This document shows, piece by piece, positions 40,281 to 49,720 of a DNA stretch of 64,000 bases; the first letter of the stretch is position 1, and each line of letters opens with the position of its first letter. The stretch is from Catenulispora sp. EB89 (GTDB lineage: Bacteria > Actinomycetota > Actinomycetes > Streptomycetales > Catenulisporaceae). The stretch covers positions 1 to 64,000 of the forward strand of contig NZ_JBGCCU010000021.1 of assembly GCF_041261445.1 (NCBI RefSeq), given 5' to 3'. A program made the translations under genes and the position numbers. Below the pieces are notes generated by a model. That model saw only the letters and a list, made by a program, of their open reading frames with translations. It was not told the DNA's origin and ran no database searches.

Positions 40281-41591
40281 ATGCGACGCAGCACGGCCGC
40301 CAAGCGCGGCGCCGGTATCGCGGCGATAGCAGTCCTGGCACTTGCTGCAAGTGCTTGCAGCAGCAGCAAGTCCGGTGGCTCCGCGAGCGGTTCGGCCGCC
40401 AAGGACCCGGCGTCGGTCAAGGGCACGGTCACCTGGTGGGACACCTCTGACGCGACCAATGAGGCGCCGAACTACCAGCCGATCATCAAGGCGTTCGAGG
40501 CGAAGTACCCGAACATCAAGGTCAACTACGTCAACGTGCCGTTCTCCGACGCCGAGGACAAGTTCAAGACCGCCGCGCAGTCCGGCAGTGGTGCGCCCGA
40601 CGTGCTGCGCGCCGACGTCGGCTGGACGCCGGCCTTCGCGCAGCTCGGTTACCTGCAGCCGTTGGACGGCACCCCGGCGCTGGCGAACGACTCCGACTAC
40701 ATGCCGGGCCCGTATGCCTCGGACCACTACAACGGCAAGATCTACGGTGTTCCGCAGGTCACTGACACGCTTTCGCTGCTCTACAACAAGGACCTGCTCG
40801 CCAAGGCCGGCATCACCACCGCGCCGAAGACCTGGGACGAGCTGAAGACCGACAGCCTGCAGATCAAGGCCAAGACCGGCGTCGACGGCACGTTCCTGAA
40901 CGCCGCGTCCTACTATCTGCTGCCGTTCATCTACGGCGAGGGCGGCGACATCATCGACGCCTCGGCTAAGAAGATCACGGTCAACGACGCCACCGCGCTC
41001 AAGGCCGTGGGCATCGCGCAGGACTTGGTGAAGTCCGGCGCGGCGGTCACCGACGTGACCAAGGACGGCTACAACAACATGCAGACCGCCTTCAAGGACG
41101 GCAAGGTCGCCATGGTCGTGAACGGTCCGTGGTCCACCGCCGACGATCTGAAGGGGTCGGCGTTCAGCAACGCGGACAACCTCGGCATCGCCACTGTCCC
41201 GGCCGGCTCGGTCAAGGCCGGCGCCCCGGTCGGCGGCCACAACCTGGTGGTCTACGCGGGTTCGAAGAACCTCGACGCCTCCTACCTGTTCATCGCGTAC
41301 CTGAACGACGCGCAGAACCAGGCCACCATCGCCGCCAAGAACAACGTGCTGCCGACCCGCACCTCGGCCTACTCCGACCCGCAGGTCGCGAACAACAAGA
41401 TCCTGTCGGCGTTCGAGGGCCCGCTGAAGAACGCGGTCGGCCGTCCGCCGGTCGCCGGCGCCTCGGACCTGTTCACCCCGCTGGACACCGACTACCAGGC
41501 GATCCTCGGCGGACAGAAGTCGCCGCAGGCCGCGCTGAATGACGCCGCGACGCAGTTCGCGCAGATCCTGCCGGGTTTCAGCAAGAGCTGA
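40281..41591 (+). CDS. malE: Maltodextrin ABC transporter substrate-binding lipoprotein
   Basis: A 436-aa lipoprotein: lipobox ASAC at about residue 26-29, a Ser/Gly linker, then a family 1 solute-binding protein with conserved VTWWDTSD, IKAFEAKYPNIKVNY, DVLRADVGWTPAFAQLGYL and VPQVTDTLSLLYNKDLL. It binds maltose/maltodextrins outside the membrane. The operon malE-malF-malG-glucosidase-malR supports this. A hairpin (41608-41648) follows, as expected where the binding protein is made in excess. GGAGT lies 10 bp before ATG 40281. Confidence 0.92.
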   Translation: MRRSTAAKRGAGIAAIAVLALAASACSSSKSGGSASGSAAKDPASVKGTVTWWDTSDATNEAPNYQPIIKAFEAKYPNIKVNYVNVPFSDAEDKFKTAAQSGSGAPDVLRADVGWTPAFAQLGYLQPLDGTPALANDSDYMPGPYASDHYNGKIYGVPQVTDTLSLLYNKDLLAKAGITTAPKTWDELKTDSLQIKAKTGVDGTFLNAASYYLLPFIYGEGGDIIDASAKKITVNDATALKAVGIAQDLVKSGAAVTDVTKDGYNNMQTAFKDGKVAMVVNGPWSTADDLKGSAFSNADNLGIATVPAGSVKAGAPVGGHNLVVYAGSKNLDASYLFIAYLNDAQNQATIAAKNNVLPTRTSAYSDPQVANNKILSAFEGPLKNAVGRPPVAGASDLFTPLDTDYQAILGGQKSPQAALNDAATQFAQILPGFSKS

Positions 41592-41607
41592 CATCCGCGT
41601 AAGCCGG

Positions 41608-41648
41608 CCGCGCGGGAGGTGGGAAGTGAGGGTCCCCCTCCCGTGCGG
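41608..41648 (+). terminator. Intercistronic attenuator hairpin, malE-malF
   Basis: CCGCGCGGGAGG (41608-41619) pairs with CCTCCCGTGCGG (41637-41648), with one G-T pair and a 17-nt loop. No T-run follows. It probably lets only part of the transcripts continue into the permease genes, giving excess binding protein. Confidence 0.65.
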
Positions 41649-41683
41649 CTCACCACCGAAGACGGCATGACAGGGTCCGAAGG

Positions 41684-42625
41684 ATGGAAATGCGTCCACT
41701 CAAGCGCTTGGGCCGCTCGTTCGACAAATACTGGTACGGCTGGGCCATGGCGGCCCCGGTCGTCATCGTGATGCTCGTCCTGGTCGGCTACCCCTTCATC
41801 TGGGGCGCGTACCTGTCGACCACCAACGCCGACGAGTCCAACATCGGCCACGACATCGGCGTGAACCACATCCCGCCGAGCTACCACTCCGTCGGGCTGC
41901 ACAACTACTGGGACATCCTGTCCGGCAACGACGGGCACTTCTACAGCACCCTGACGTGGACCCTGATCTGGACCTTCGTCAACGTCTTCTTCCACATCAC
42001 CATCGGCCTGGGGCTGGCCGTCCTGTTGAACCGCAAGATCCGGTTCCGCGGCGGCTACCGGCTGATGCTGATCCTGCCGTGGGCGGTGCCCGGCTTCGTG
42101 GCGGCGTTCGCGTGGCGCCTGCTCTACAACGACAACGGCGTGTTCAACGCGGTGCTGAAGTACTTCGGGATGCACGGCGTGCAGTGGCTGGCGCAGCCCA
42201 CGTCGGCGAAGATCGCGGTGATCGCGGTCAACGTCTGGATGGGCGTGCCGTTCATGATGGTCTCCTTCCTCGGCGGGCTGCAGACCATCCCCAAGGAGCT
42301 CTACGAGGCCGCCGAGATGGACGGCGCGACCGCCTGGCAGCGCTTCCGCATGGTGACGCTGCCGGGGCTGCGGCCGGTGATGATGACCGTCACGCTGCTC
42401 GGCGTCATCTGGACGTTCAACAAGTTCGACGTCATCTTCCTGGTCACCGAGGGCGGCCCGGCCGGGTCCACCGACATCCTGGTCACCCACGCCTACCAGG
42501 TCGCGTTCGCGAACATCCGGCAGTACGCCGAGGCCGCCTCCTACGGAGTGGTGATCCTGTCGATGCTGCTCGTCTTCGCCACCGTCTACCGGCGGTCGCA
42601 GGCCAAGCTGGAGGTGCAGGCATGA
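41684..42625 (+). CDS. malF: Maltodextrin ABC permease (MalF-like)
   Basis: A 313-aa inner-membrane permease with about six helices and the EAA loop (YEAAEMDGATAWQRFRMVTLPGLRPV, about 207-232) that contacts the ATPase. An ATPase gene (MsiK-type) is not in this window; in Streptomyces one shared MsiK serves several sugar importers, elsewhere. The stop overlaps the malG start (ATGA). AAGGATGG precedes the start. Confidence 0.9.
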   Translation: MEMRPLKRLGRSFDKYWYGWAMAAPVVIVMLVLVGYPFIWGAYLSTTNADESNIGHDIGVNHIPPSYHSVGLHNYWDILSGNDGHFYSTLTWTLIWTFVNVFFHITIGLGLAVLLNRKIRFRGGYRLMLILPWAVPGFVAAFAWRLLYNDNGVFNAVLKYFGMHGVQWLAQPTSAKIAVIAVNVWMGVPFMMVSFLGGLQTIPKELYEAAEMDGATAWQRFRMVTLPGLRPVMMTVTLLGVIWTFNKFDVIFLVTEGGPAGSTDILVTHAYQVAFANIRQYAEAASYGVVILSMLLVFATVYRRSQAKLEVQA

Positions 42626-43572
42626 GCGCGGCCACCGAGTCCGTGAATCCCACGACGCCGGGCCGGGCGGCCGGCCGGGCAACCGGCCGCGCGACCGGCC
42701 AGGCAGCCGGCCGCGCCGTCGCCGAGCCCGGCAAGAAGTACTCGCGCACCAGGCGCTCCCCGCTGGCGTCCGTCGCGATCCACGCCACGCTGATCGCCGC
42801 CTCCTTCATCGCGATCTTCCCGATCGTCTGGGTGGCGCTGACCTCGCTGAAGACCAAGGACGGCCAGTGGGCCCACCCCGGCGACTTCAGCCATCTCAAC
42901 TTCGGCAACTACAGCCAGGTGCTGAACGACACCGACTTCCTCACCTGGTTCCGCAACTCGCTGATCGTCTCGGTGGGCACCATGGCGCTGGCCGTGTTCA
43001 TCGCGGCCACCTGCGGCTACGCCGTCTCGCGCATGCGGTTCCCGGGCTTCCGGGCCACCATGTGGCTGCTGCTGGTGGTCCAGATGTTCCCGATCGCGGT
43101 GCTGATCGTGCCGCTGTACAACATCATGTCGAAGCTGCACCTGGTGAACTCGTTCGGCGGCCTCATCCTCGTGTACTGCACCACCGCGGTGCCGTACTGC
43201 GCGTGGATGCTCAAGGGCTACTTCGACACCATCCCGATCGACATCGACGAGGCCGGCAAGGTCGACGGGCTCTCGCCGTTCGGCACCTTCTGGCGCCTGG
43301 TGCTGCCGCTGGCCCGGCCGGGGCTGGCCGTGACCGCCTTCTACTCCTTCCTGACGGCGTGGGCCGAGGTCGCCTTCGCCAACACCTTCATGCAGAGCTC
43401 GGACAAGTACACGCTCGCCGTGGGCCTTCGCACCTTCGTCTCGCAGTACAAGGGCGAATGGGGCCTGATGACCGCGGCCTCGGTGCTGATCGCGATCCCG
43501 GCCGGCGTGATGTTCCTGCTCGTGCAGCGCAACCTGGTCGCCGGCCTGACCTCCGGCAGCGCCAAGGGCTGA
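42622..43572 (+). CDS. malG: Maltodextrin ABC permease (MalG-like)
   Basis: A 316-aa permease with a hydrophilic N-terminus, about six helices and EAA loop (DIDEAGKVDGLSPFGTFWRLVLPLARP, about 211-237). The N-terminus contains tandem GRATG/GRAAG units (about 14-32) that are not family-typical, encoded by a repeat at about 42661-42720. It is translationally coupled to malF and 79 bp before the glucosidase gene. Confidence 0.9.
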   Translation: MSAATESVNPTTPGRAAGRATGRATGQAAGRAVAEPGKKYSRTRRSPLASVAIHATLIAASFIAIFPIVWVALTSLKTKDGQWAHPGDFSHLNFGNYSQVLNDTDFLTWFRNSLIVSVGTMALAVFIAATCGYAVSRMRFPGFRATMWLLLVVQMFPIAVLIVPLYNIMSKLHLVNSFGGLILVYCTTAVPYCAWMLKGYFDTIPIDIDEAGKVDGLSPFGTFWRLVLPLARPGLAVTAFYSFLTAWAEVAFANTFMQSSDKYTLAVGLRTFVSQYKGEWGLMTAASVLIAIPAGVMFLLVQRNLVAGLTSGSAKG

Positions 43573-43651
43573 GCCCGGGCCTCGGGCGGACCCGCCCGAC
43601 CCGGCGCCGACCCGGCCGACCGTACGAACTACCTCTGGGGCAACTGAGTTC

Positions 43652-45310
43652 ATGACAACCGAGACACTCACCGTCGAAGCCGAGCTGGCCCGCGAATCCG
43701 GCGCCCGCCGTACCGACTGGTGGCGCGACGCGGTGATCTACCAGGTTTACATCCGCTCCTTCGCCGACTCCGACGGCGACGGGGTCGGCGACCTGCCGGG
43801 CATCCGCTCCCGGCTGCCGTACCTGGCCGAGCTCGGCGTGGACGCGCTGTGGATCACGCCGTTCTACTCCTCGCCGATGGCCGACTTCGGGTACGACGTC
43901 GCGGACTACCGGGCCGTGGACCCGGTGTTCGGCACGCTGGACGACTTCCGGGCCCTGATGGTCGACGCGCACGCCAAGGGCCTGCGCGTGATCGTCGACC
44001 TGGTGCCGAACCACACCTCCGACCGGCACGCGTGGTTCGTCGAGGCGCTCGCGGCACCCGAGGGGAGTGCCGCGCGGGCCCGCTACATCTTCCGCGAGGG
44101 CCGCGGCGCGCACGGCGAGCTGCCGCCGAACGACTGGGAGTCGGTCTTCGGCGGCCCGGCGTGGACCCGGACGGTGAACCCGGACGGCACGCCCGGGCAG
44201 TGGTACCTGCACCTGTTCGCGCCCGCGCAGCCGGACCTGAACTGGGAGCTGGAGGAGGTGCGGTCGGAGATGCTGGACGTCCTGCGGTTCTGGCTGGACC
44301 TCGGCGTCGACGGCTTCCGGATCGACGTCGCGCACGGCATGGTCAAGGCGCCGGGGCTGCCGGACGTCGGGCACGCCGACCACGTGGAGATGATCGGCAA
44401 CGCGGTGCTGCCGTTCTTCGACCAGGACGGCGTGCACGAGATCTACCGCGCCTGGCGGCTGCTGCTGGACTCCTACGACGGCGAGCGCATCGGCGTGGCC
44501 GAGGCCTGGGCGCCGACGCCGGAGCGGCTGGCGAACTACGTGCGGCCGGACGAGCTGCACCAGGCGTTCAACTTCGACTTCCTGGGCCGTCCCTTCGAGG
44601 CCGAGGCGCTGCGCACGGCGATCGACCACTCGCTGGCCACCGCCGGCTCGGTCGGCGCGCCGTCGACGTGGGTGTTGTCGAACCATGACATGAAGCGGCA
44701 CGTGACCCGTTACGGCGGCGGCGCGGTGGGGCTCGCGCGGGCCCGGGCCGCGGCGCTGCTGATGCTGGCGCTGCCGGGGTCGGCGTACATGTACCAGGGC
44801 GAGGAGCTGGGGCTGCCCGAGGTCCTGGACATCCCGGTGGAGTTCCTGGTGGACCCGCAGGGCATCCAGTCCGGCGACCCGTCGAAGGGCCGGGACGGCT
44901 GCCGGGTGCCGCTGCCGTGGTCGGGCGTCGCTCCGACCTACGGCTTCGGGCCGGAGGGGTCCACGGCCTCGTGGCTGCCGGCGCCGCCGTCGTGGGGCGC
45001 GCTGTCGGTGGCGGCGGAGTCGGGGGACCCGAGCTCGATGCTGGAGCTGTACCGCTCGGCGCTGGCGCTGCGGCGGGAGCTGCCGGACCTCGGCGCGGAG
45101 ACCGACGAGACGGCGCTGGTGTGGCTGCCGGCGCCGGACGGCGTGCTCGCGTTCCGGCGCGGGGACGGGTTCGTGTGCACGGTGAACACCGGGGCGGCGG
45201 CGGTCGCGCTGCCGGTTCCAGGCGCGTTGCTGCTGGCTTCCACTCCTGTGTCGGTGACCGCCGACCGTGTCGAACTGCCGGAGGACTCGGCCGCCTGGTG
45301 GCGGATCTAG
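43652..45310 (+). CDS. GH13 alpha-glucosidase
   Basis: A 552-aa cytoplasmic GH13 enzyme. Catalytic residues: nucleophile Asp225 (GFRIDVAHG), acid/base Glu284 (VAEAW), stabiliser Asp346 (SNHDMKRH). Early motif IYQVYIRSFADSDGDGVGDLPGI is the usual GH13_23/31 start. It would cut imported maltose and maltodextrins to glucose. It follows malG and precedes the LacI regulator within one operon. Confidence 0.92.
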   Translation: MTTETLTVEAELARESGARRTDWWRDAVIYQVYIRSFADSDGDGVGDLPGIRSRLPYLAELGVDALWITPFYSSPMADFGYDVADYRAVDPVFGTLDDFRALMVDAHAKGLRVIVDLVPNHTSDRHAWFVEALAAPEGSAARARYIFREGRGAHGELPPNDWESVFGGPAWTRTVNPDGTPGQWYLHLFAPAQPDLNWELEEVRSEMLDVLRFWLDLGVDGFRIDVAHGMVKAPGLPDVGHADHVEMIGNAVLPFFDQDGVHEIYRAWRLLLDSYDGERIGVAEAWAPTPERLANYVRPDELHQAFNFDFLGRPFEAEALRTAIDHSLATAGSVGAPSTWVLSNHDMKRHVTRYGGGAVGLARARAAALLMLALPGSAYMYQGEELGLPEVLDIPVEFLVDPQGIQSGDPSKGRDGCRVPLPWSGVAPTYGFGPEGSTASWLPAPPSWGALSVAAESGDPSSMLELYRSALALRRELPDLGAETDETALVWLPAPDGVLAFRRGDGFVCTVNTGAAAVALPVPGALLLASTPVSVTADRVELPEDSAAWWRI

Positions 45311-45336
45311 CCATTTCCAGGACCGGGAGCGAAAGA

Positions 45337-46389
45337 ATGGGCGCCATGACGGACAACGCTTCACTGCCATCGACCGCACGACTCGCGGACATCGCCGCGC
45401 AGGCGAAGGTGAGCGAGGCGACGGTGAGCCGGGTGCTGAACGGCAAGCCGGGGGTGGCCGCCGCCACGCGGCAGGCGGTGCTGGCGGCGCTGGACGTCAT
45501 GGGCTACGAGCGGCCCACGCGGCTGCGGCAGCGGACCGCGGCGCTGATCGGGCTGATCATCCCGGAGCTGGACAACCCCATCTTCCCGGCGATGGCGCAG
45601 GCGGTGGAGCGCGCGCTGACGCACCACGGCTACACGCCGGTGCTGGCGACCGTGTCGCCGGGCGGCGCGACCGAGGACGACCTGGTCGAGCTGCTGATCG
45701 AGCACGGGGTGGCGGGCATCGTGTTCGCCTCCGGCCTGCACGCCGACACCACCGCCTCGCGCGACCGGTACCACCGGCTGTCGGACCGCGGCGTGCCCTT
45801 CGTCCTGATCAACGGTTACGCCGACGGCATCGCAGCACCCTTCATCAGCCCGGACGACGCCCTGGCGGCCAGGCTGTCGGTGAACCACCTGGCCGACCTG
45901 GGGCACGAGCGGATCGGGCTGGCCGTCGGGCCGAAGCGCTATGTGCCGGTGATCCGCAAGATAGAGGGCTTCACGGCGGCGCTGCGCGACACCCTCGGCG
46001 TCGAGAACCCGGCGGACTTCGTGGAGTACTCGCTGTACGGCTTCGAAGGCGGCCGCGCGGCGGCGGCGAAGCTGCTGGACAAGGGCTGCACCGGCATCGT
46101 GTGCGCCTCGGACATGATGGCGCTCGGCGCGATCGCCGAGGTGCGGGCGCGGGGGATGGCGGTCCCGGGCGACATCTCGGTGGTCGGCTACGACGACTCG
46201 CCGCTGATCCCCTACACCGACCCGCCGCTGACGACGGTGCGCCAGCCGGTCGCCGCGATGGGGGCGGCGGCGGTGCGCGCGCTGCTGGAGGAGGTCGGCG
46301 GCGGGCACGCGCCGCACACCGAGTTCGTGTTCGCGCCGGAGTTGGTGGTGCGGGGGTCGACGGGGTCGGGGCCGCGGGTGCGGCGGTAG
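45337..46389 (+). CDS. malR: LacI-family regulator of the maltose operon
   Basis: A 350-aa LacI/GalR regulator: N-terminal HTH (about 18-40, LADIAAQAKVSEATVSRVLNGKPGV), then a periplasmic-binding-type sensor domain. The HTH has the Ala-Leu-type hinge following (YERPTRLRQRT). ATG 45337 fits GGAG at 45325; ATG 45346 is 9 bases further on. It is last in the operon, 26 bp after the glucosidase gene. It probably represses malEFG until a maltodextrin or glucose-type signal binds; CTTGCAG boxes upstream of malE are candidate sites. Confidence 0.9.
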   Translation: MGAMTDNASLPSTARLADIAAQAKVSEATVSRVLNGKPGVAAATRQAVLAALDVMGYERPTRLRQRTAALIGLIIPELDNPIFPAMAQAVERALTHHGYTPVLATVSPGGATEDDLVELLIEHGVAGIVFASGLHADTTASRDRYHRLSDRGVPFVLINGYADGIAAPFISPDDALAARLSVNHLADLGHERIGLAVGPKRYVPVIRKIEGFTAALRDTLGVENPADFVEYSLYGFEGGRAAAAKLLDKGCTGIVCASDMMALGAIAEVRARGMAVPGDISVVGYDDSPLIPYTDPPLTTVRQPVAAMGAAAVRALLEEVGGGHAPHTEFVFAPELVVRGSTGSGPRVRR

Positions 46390-46575
46390 GGGAGCGCGGG
46401 CGGAGGCTTGGGCTCCGGCTTCGGCACGGGTGCCGCTGGGGTGCGGTGGTAGTCCGGGGCGCCCTCGGTGGTCATGAGGTACGGCGGTTGGGCAAGCGCA
46501 GGCAGAAGCTCGGGCTTCGGCGCGGCGGATGTGGCGGCGGAGGTCCAGGGCCCCCTCGGCGGTCATGAGGCGCGT
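46390..46575 (+). repeat. Two imperfect 90-bp direct repeats
   Basis: The gap between malR and the PfkB kinase gene contains a duplicated block. The clearest match is GTCCGGGGCGCCCTCGGTGG with GTCATGAGG after it (about 46450-46480), repeated as GTCCAGGGCCCCCTCGGCGG with GTCATGAGG (about 46541-46570). Weaker similarity extends upstream of each. No gene is evident. Confidence 0.65.
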
Positions 46576-46592
46576 CGGGGTTCGTTTCGGCG

Positions 46593-47513
46593 ATGGCGGA
46601 GGTCGGGGCAGTGGCGCAGAATGCTGAGTCAGCGAGCGAGTTCGACGTGCTCGTCGTCGGCGGCGCGGGCATCGACACCATCGTCCGCGTGCCGGAGCTG
46701 CCGGTGCCGTACGCGGATTCGGTGCTCGTGGAGCCCATCGAGTCCTACGTCGCGCACACCGGGACGGCCGTGGCCCTCGGCGTGCGGTCGCTCGGGCTGC
46801 GCGTGAAGTTCGTCGACTTCCTCGGCGAGGACACCTTCGGCGACCTGGTCCGGCGCCGGTTCGCTGACGAGCGGCTGGACTTCTCCTGGCTGCCGTCGCC
46901 GGCCGGCACGGTGCGCGCCGTGAACCTGGTCTCGGCCGACGGCCGCCGCATGTCGTTCTACGACCCGCGCGGCGTGCCGGGCCGGCGGATGCCGGAGGAC
47001 TTCTATGAGGGCTGGCTCGCTCGCTCGCGGCACGTGCACGTGGTCATAGCCGACTACGCGCGGCACGTCCTGCCGGTCGCGCTGCGCCACCAGGTCACCA
47101 TCTCGACCGACCTCCATGACTGGGACGGCGCCGACGACCACCACAAGGACTTCGCCCACGCCGCCGACCACGTCTTCCTGAGCGCCGCGAACCTCGGCAG
47201 CCGGCGCGACGCGGTCCTGACCGAGGTGCTGGCACGCGGTCGGGCCAGGACCGTCGTGGCCACGGACGGCGCGCGTGGTGCCTACTTGGCCGTGCGCGGG
47301 GAGGGCATCCGGCACTTCCCGGCCGTCATACCGGCGGCGCCGGTCGTCGACAGCAACGGCGCCGGCGACGCCTTCGTGTCCGGATTCATGTCCGGGGTCC
47401 TGCGCGGCGCGGCTCCCGAGGAGTGCATGCGGCGCGGACTGCTGTCCGGCGCCTTCGCCTGCACCGTCCACGGGACGGCCGAGCGGTTCGCCACCGAAGC
47501 CGATCTCGGCTGA
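46593..47513 (+). CDS. PfkB-family carbohydrate kinase
   Basis: A 306-aa ribokinase-like sugar kinase. N-terminal signature VVGGAGIDTIVRVPELP (about 22-38), later FVDFLGEDTFGD, and the catalytic GAGDAFVSG with Asp259. It would phosphorylate a monosaccharide, identity unknown. The DeoR-family regulator upstream of malE would be a natural partner but is 7 kb away. Starts after the duplicated block; ATG 46593 lacks a strong ribosome site. Confidence 0.88.
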   Translation: MAEVGAVAQNAESASEFDVLVVGGAGIDTIVRVPELPVPYADSVLVEPIESYVAHTGTAVALGVRSLGLRVKFVDFLGEDTFGDLVRRRFADERLDFSWLPSPAGTVRAVNLVSADGRRMSFYDPRGVPGRRMPEDFYEGWLARSRHVHVVIADYARHVLPVALRHQVTISTDLHDWDGADDHHKDFAHAADHVFLSAANLGSRRDAVLTEVLARGRARTVVATDGARGAYLAVRGEGIRHFPAVIPAAPVVDSNGAGDAFVSGFMSGVLRGAAPEECMRRGLLSGAFACTVHGTAERFATEADLG

Positions 47514-47527
47514 GGCAGAGTCCTACC

Positions 47528-48364
47528 TCACACCGTCATCGCCCGCCCGAGCTCCTCCGTGGCGTCCAGATCCGCGCCGACCCGCGCCAGCTTCGCCCGG
47601 ATCTCGTCCACCGCGTCGTTCCCCAGTGCCAGGCGCAACGGCGGCTCCTTCCACCCCAGCACCTCCAGCACCGCCGCCGCGGCCTTCGCCGGATCGCCCT
47701 CCTGCGTGCCGTGCGCCGTCGGCAGGGCGTTGCGCGTGGCGCCCGCCGTGCCGTCGTAGTCCGCGATCCGCGTCTCGACCGCCTGCAACGACGCCGGGCC
47801 GGCGAAGCCCGTGCGGAACGCGCCCGGCTCGACGATCAGTACCTTGATTCCCAGCGGCGCCACCTCCCCGGCCAGCGCCTCGCTCGCCAGCTCCAGCGCG
47901 CCCTTGGCCGCGCAGTACGCGCCGACGCCCGGGAACGCCAGCATCCCGCCCATGCTGCTCAGCTGGACGATCGCGCCGGAGCGGCGAGCGCGCATCTGCG
48001 GCAGCACCAGCCGCGTCAGCTCCAGCGGTCCGAAGAACATCACTTCCATCGCGCTGCGGAGCTCGGCCTCGCCGGTCTCCTCGATCGCGCCGACGAGGCC
48101 GAAGCCGGCGTTGTTCACCAGGATGTCGATGCGTCCGGCGGCCTCGACGGCCGCGCCGAGCCGGTCGTGGTCGCGGAGGTCGAGGTCGACGACCGACAAC
48201 CGGCCGCCGGAGGCCGCCGCCAGCTCGCGCATCGTGTCCGGGCGCCGGACCGCCGCGACCACCTCGTCGCCGGCCGCCAGGGCGGCGTGCACGAGGGCCA
48301 GGCCGAAGCCGCTGTTCGCCCCGGTGACGAACCAGCGGCGCGGGGTGGGGGTTCCATCTGTCAT
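47528..48364 (-). CDS. Short-chain dehydrogenase/reductase
   Basis: A 278-aa SDR with TGANSGFG (about 14-21), NNAG (about 87-90), the Ser (QLSSMGG) and Y-x3-K (AYCAAKGAL) active site. Substrate unknown. Its divergent neighbour is a LuxR regulator, with a 46-bp gap that must hold both promoters. Confidence 0.88.
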   Translation of the reverse strand: MTDGTPTPRRWFVTGANSGFGLALVHAALAAGDEVVAAVRRPDTMRELAAASGGRLSVVDLDLRDHDRLGAAVEAAGRIDILVNNAGFGLVGAIEETGEAELRSAMEVMFFGPLELTRLVLPQMRARRSGAIVQLSSMGGMLAFPGVGAYCAAKGALELASEALAGEVAPLGIKVLIVEPGAFRTGFAGPASLQAVETRIADYDGTAGATRNALPTAHGTQEGDPAKAAAAVLEVLGWKEPPLRLALGNDAVDEIRAKLARVGADLDATEELGRAMTV

Positions 48365-48410
48365 GCCTTCATCTTGCGCCGGGGCGGGGTGGCTCCGGTA
48401 TGGCCCGAAG

Positions 48411-49238
48411 GTGGAACATCGGAGGGTGACCGTCGCCCTGCCCGGACCCGCCCCGCGCCCCCGACCGCTGCCCGCCGACGAGCCGCTGAGTCCGGAGGAC
48501 TACCGGCGCGTGGTCGGCGTGGTGGAGGCCGTGGACCACGCCGGGGATCTCGCCGAGTTCCGGGAGCTGCTGGTCACGGCGTTACGGACGTGGTTCGGCT
48601 ACAACGGCGTGACCGTCCTGCACGGCGACACCGCGGTCGACGCGGTCGAGAACGGCTGTGGCGTGCTCGCCGGGTACTCGGCCGAGTTCCTGGAGACCTA
48701 CGCCGCCGGCGGCTGGGAGCGCGTGGATCCGTTCCGCGACCAGGGTTTCCTGCGACGGCTGGCCGAGGTCGGGGTGGCGCGGCTGACCGACATCGAGGAG
48801 GGGGCGGAGGGCGCGCGCTTCCGCGACCGGTTCCTGCTCCCGCGCGGCATCGCCGACAAGGCCGCGATGCTCATCGACGCCGCGCCGGCCGGGGTGCTGT
48901 GGGTCGGCCTGGCCGTGCCGGACGGCGTGCCCAAGGTCCCGGACCGCGACCTGGCCGTGCTGCGGGTGCTGCGCCGGCACCTGACGCCGCTGGCCGTCGA
49001 GCAGCTGGCCCGGCACCGCTCGCGCCAGGCCACCCGGGCCGATTGGGACCTGACGCCGCGCGAGTGGGACGTCGCCGACCTCGCCGCGCAGGGCCTGACG
49101 AACCGGCAGATCGCCGCGCGCCTGTTCATCGGCGTGGACACGGTCAAGAAGCACCTGACGCGGGTCCTGGCCGCCACCTCCTGCGGCAGCCGTACGCAGC
49201 TCGCGGTGCTGTTCACCTCCCGCGACACGCCGGTCTGA
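48411..49238 (+). CDS. LuxR-family regulator
   Basis: A protein of about 275 aa with an N-terminal GAF/unknown sensor region and a C-terminal LuxR HTH (TPREWDVADLAAQGLTNRQIAARLFIGVDTVKKHL, about 210-245). The start is uncertain: GTG 48411 or GTG 48426, the latter with GGAGG immediately adjacent. It probably controls the divergent SDR gene. No phosphoacceptor domain is visible. Confidence 0.8.
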   Translation: MEHRRVTVALPGPAPRPRPLPADEPLSPEDYRRVVGVVEAVDHAGDLAEFRELLVTALRTWFGYNGVTVLHGDTAVDAVENGCGVLAGYSAEFLETYAAGGWERVDPFRDQGFLRRLAEVGVARLTDIEEGAEGARFRDRFLLPRGIADKAAMLIDAAPAGVLWVGLAVPDGVPKVPDRDLAVLRVLRRHLTPLAVEQLARHRSRQATRADWDLTPREWDVADLAAQGLTNRQIAARLFIGVDTVKKHLTRVLAATSCGSRTQLAVLFTSRDTPV

Positions 49239-49319
49239 CCTTGATCTCGAGTCGTCCGGGCGGCGCCCGGGTCTACCCTCCTGGTGAAAACGACATTCAT
49301 TATCGAGAGGAAGTCCCGC

Positions 49320-49712
49320 ATGTCCCTGGACGTCGCACCGCACCTGCTCAAGCAGGCCGAAGTCGGCGAGGTGAACGAGACCGAGTTCGCCGATACGGTC
49401 GCGGCCTCGCTCCCGTATGCGCACACCCTGGTCGAGAAGCTCGCCGCCGAACTGCACGCCGACCCGGCCCGGCAGTTCGCCGACAACCAGCTCGCCCCGA
49501 GCGACGCCGAGCGCGCCGAACTCCTGCGCGCGCTGGCCTCCGACGCCATCCGCGGCAGCCTGGAGCGGCGCTTCGCGGTGAAGCTCGCGTTCCAGAACTG
49601 CCACCGGGTCGCGGTGTTCCGGTCCGAGGCGGTCGGCTCGGAGACGTACCGGCGTTTCACGTCGGAGCGTGCGCAGATCCTCAACCAGTCGCCCGGGCTG
49701 CGGGACTGCTGA
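49320..49712 (+). CDS. SCO5389-family conserved protein
   Basis: A 130-aa protein matching the SCO5389 family of Streptomyces: start MSLDVAPHLLKQAEVGEV, middle DNQLAPSDAERAELLRALASDAIRG, FAVKLAFQNCHRVAVFRSE, and the conserved end LNQSPGLRDC. The family is limited to actinomycetes and its function is not established. A GAGAGG site precedes ATG 49320. It converges on the DUF4190 gene with an 8-bp gap. Confidence 0.88.
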   Translation: MSLDVAPHLLKQAEVGEVNETEFADTVAASLPYAHTLVEKLAAELHADPARQFADNQLAPSDAERAELLRALASDAIRGSLERRFAVKLAFQNCHRVAVFRSEAVGSETYRRFTSERAQILNQSPGLRDC

Positions 49713-49720
49713 ACGAGGGC

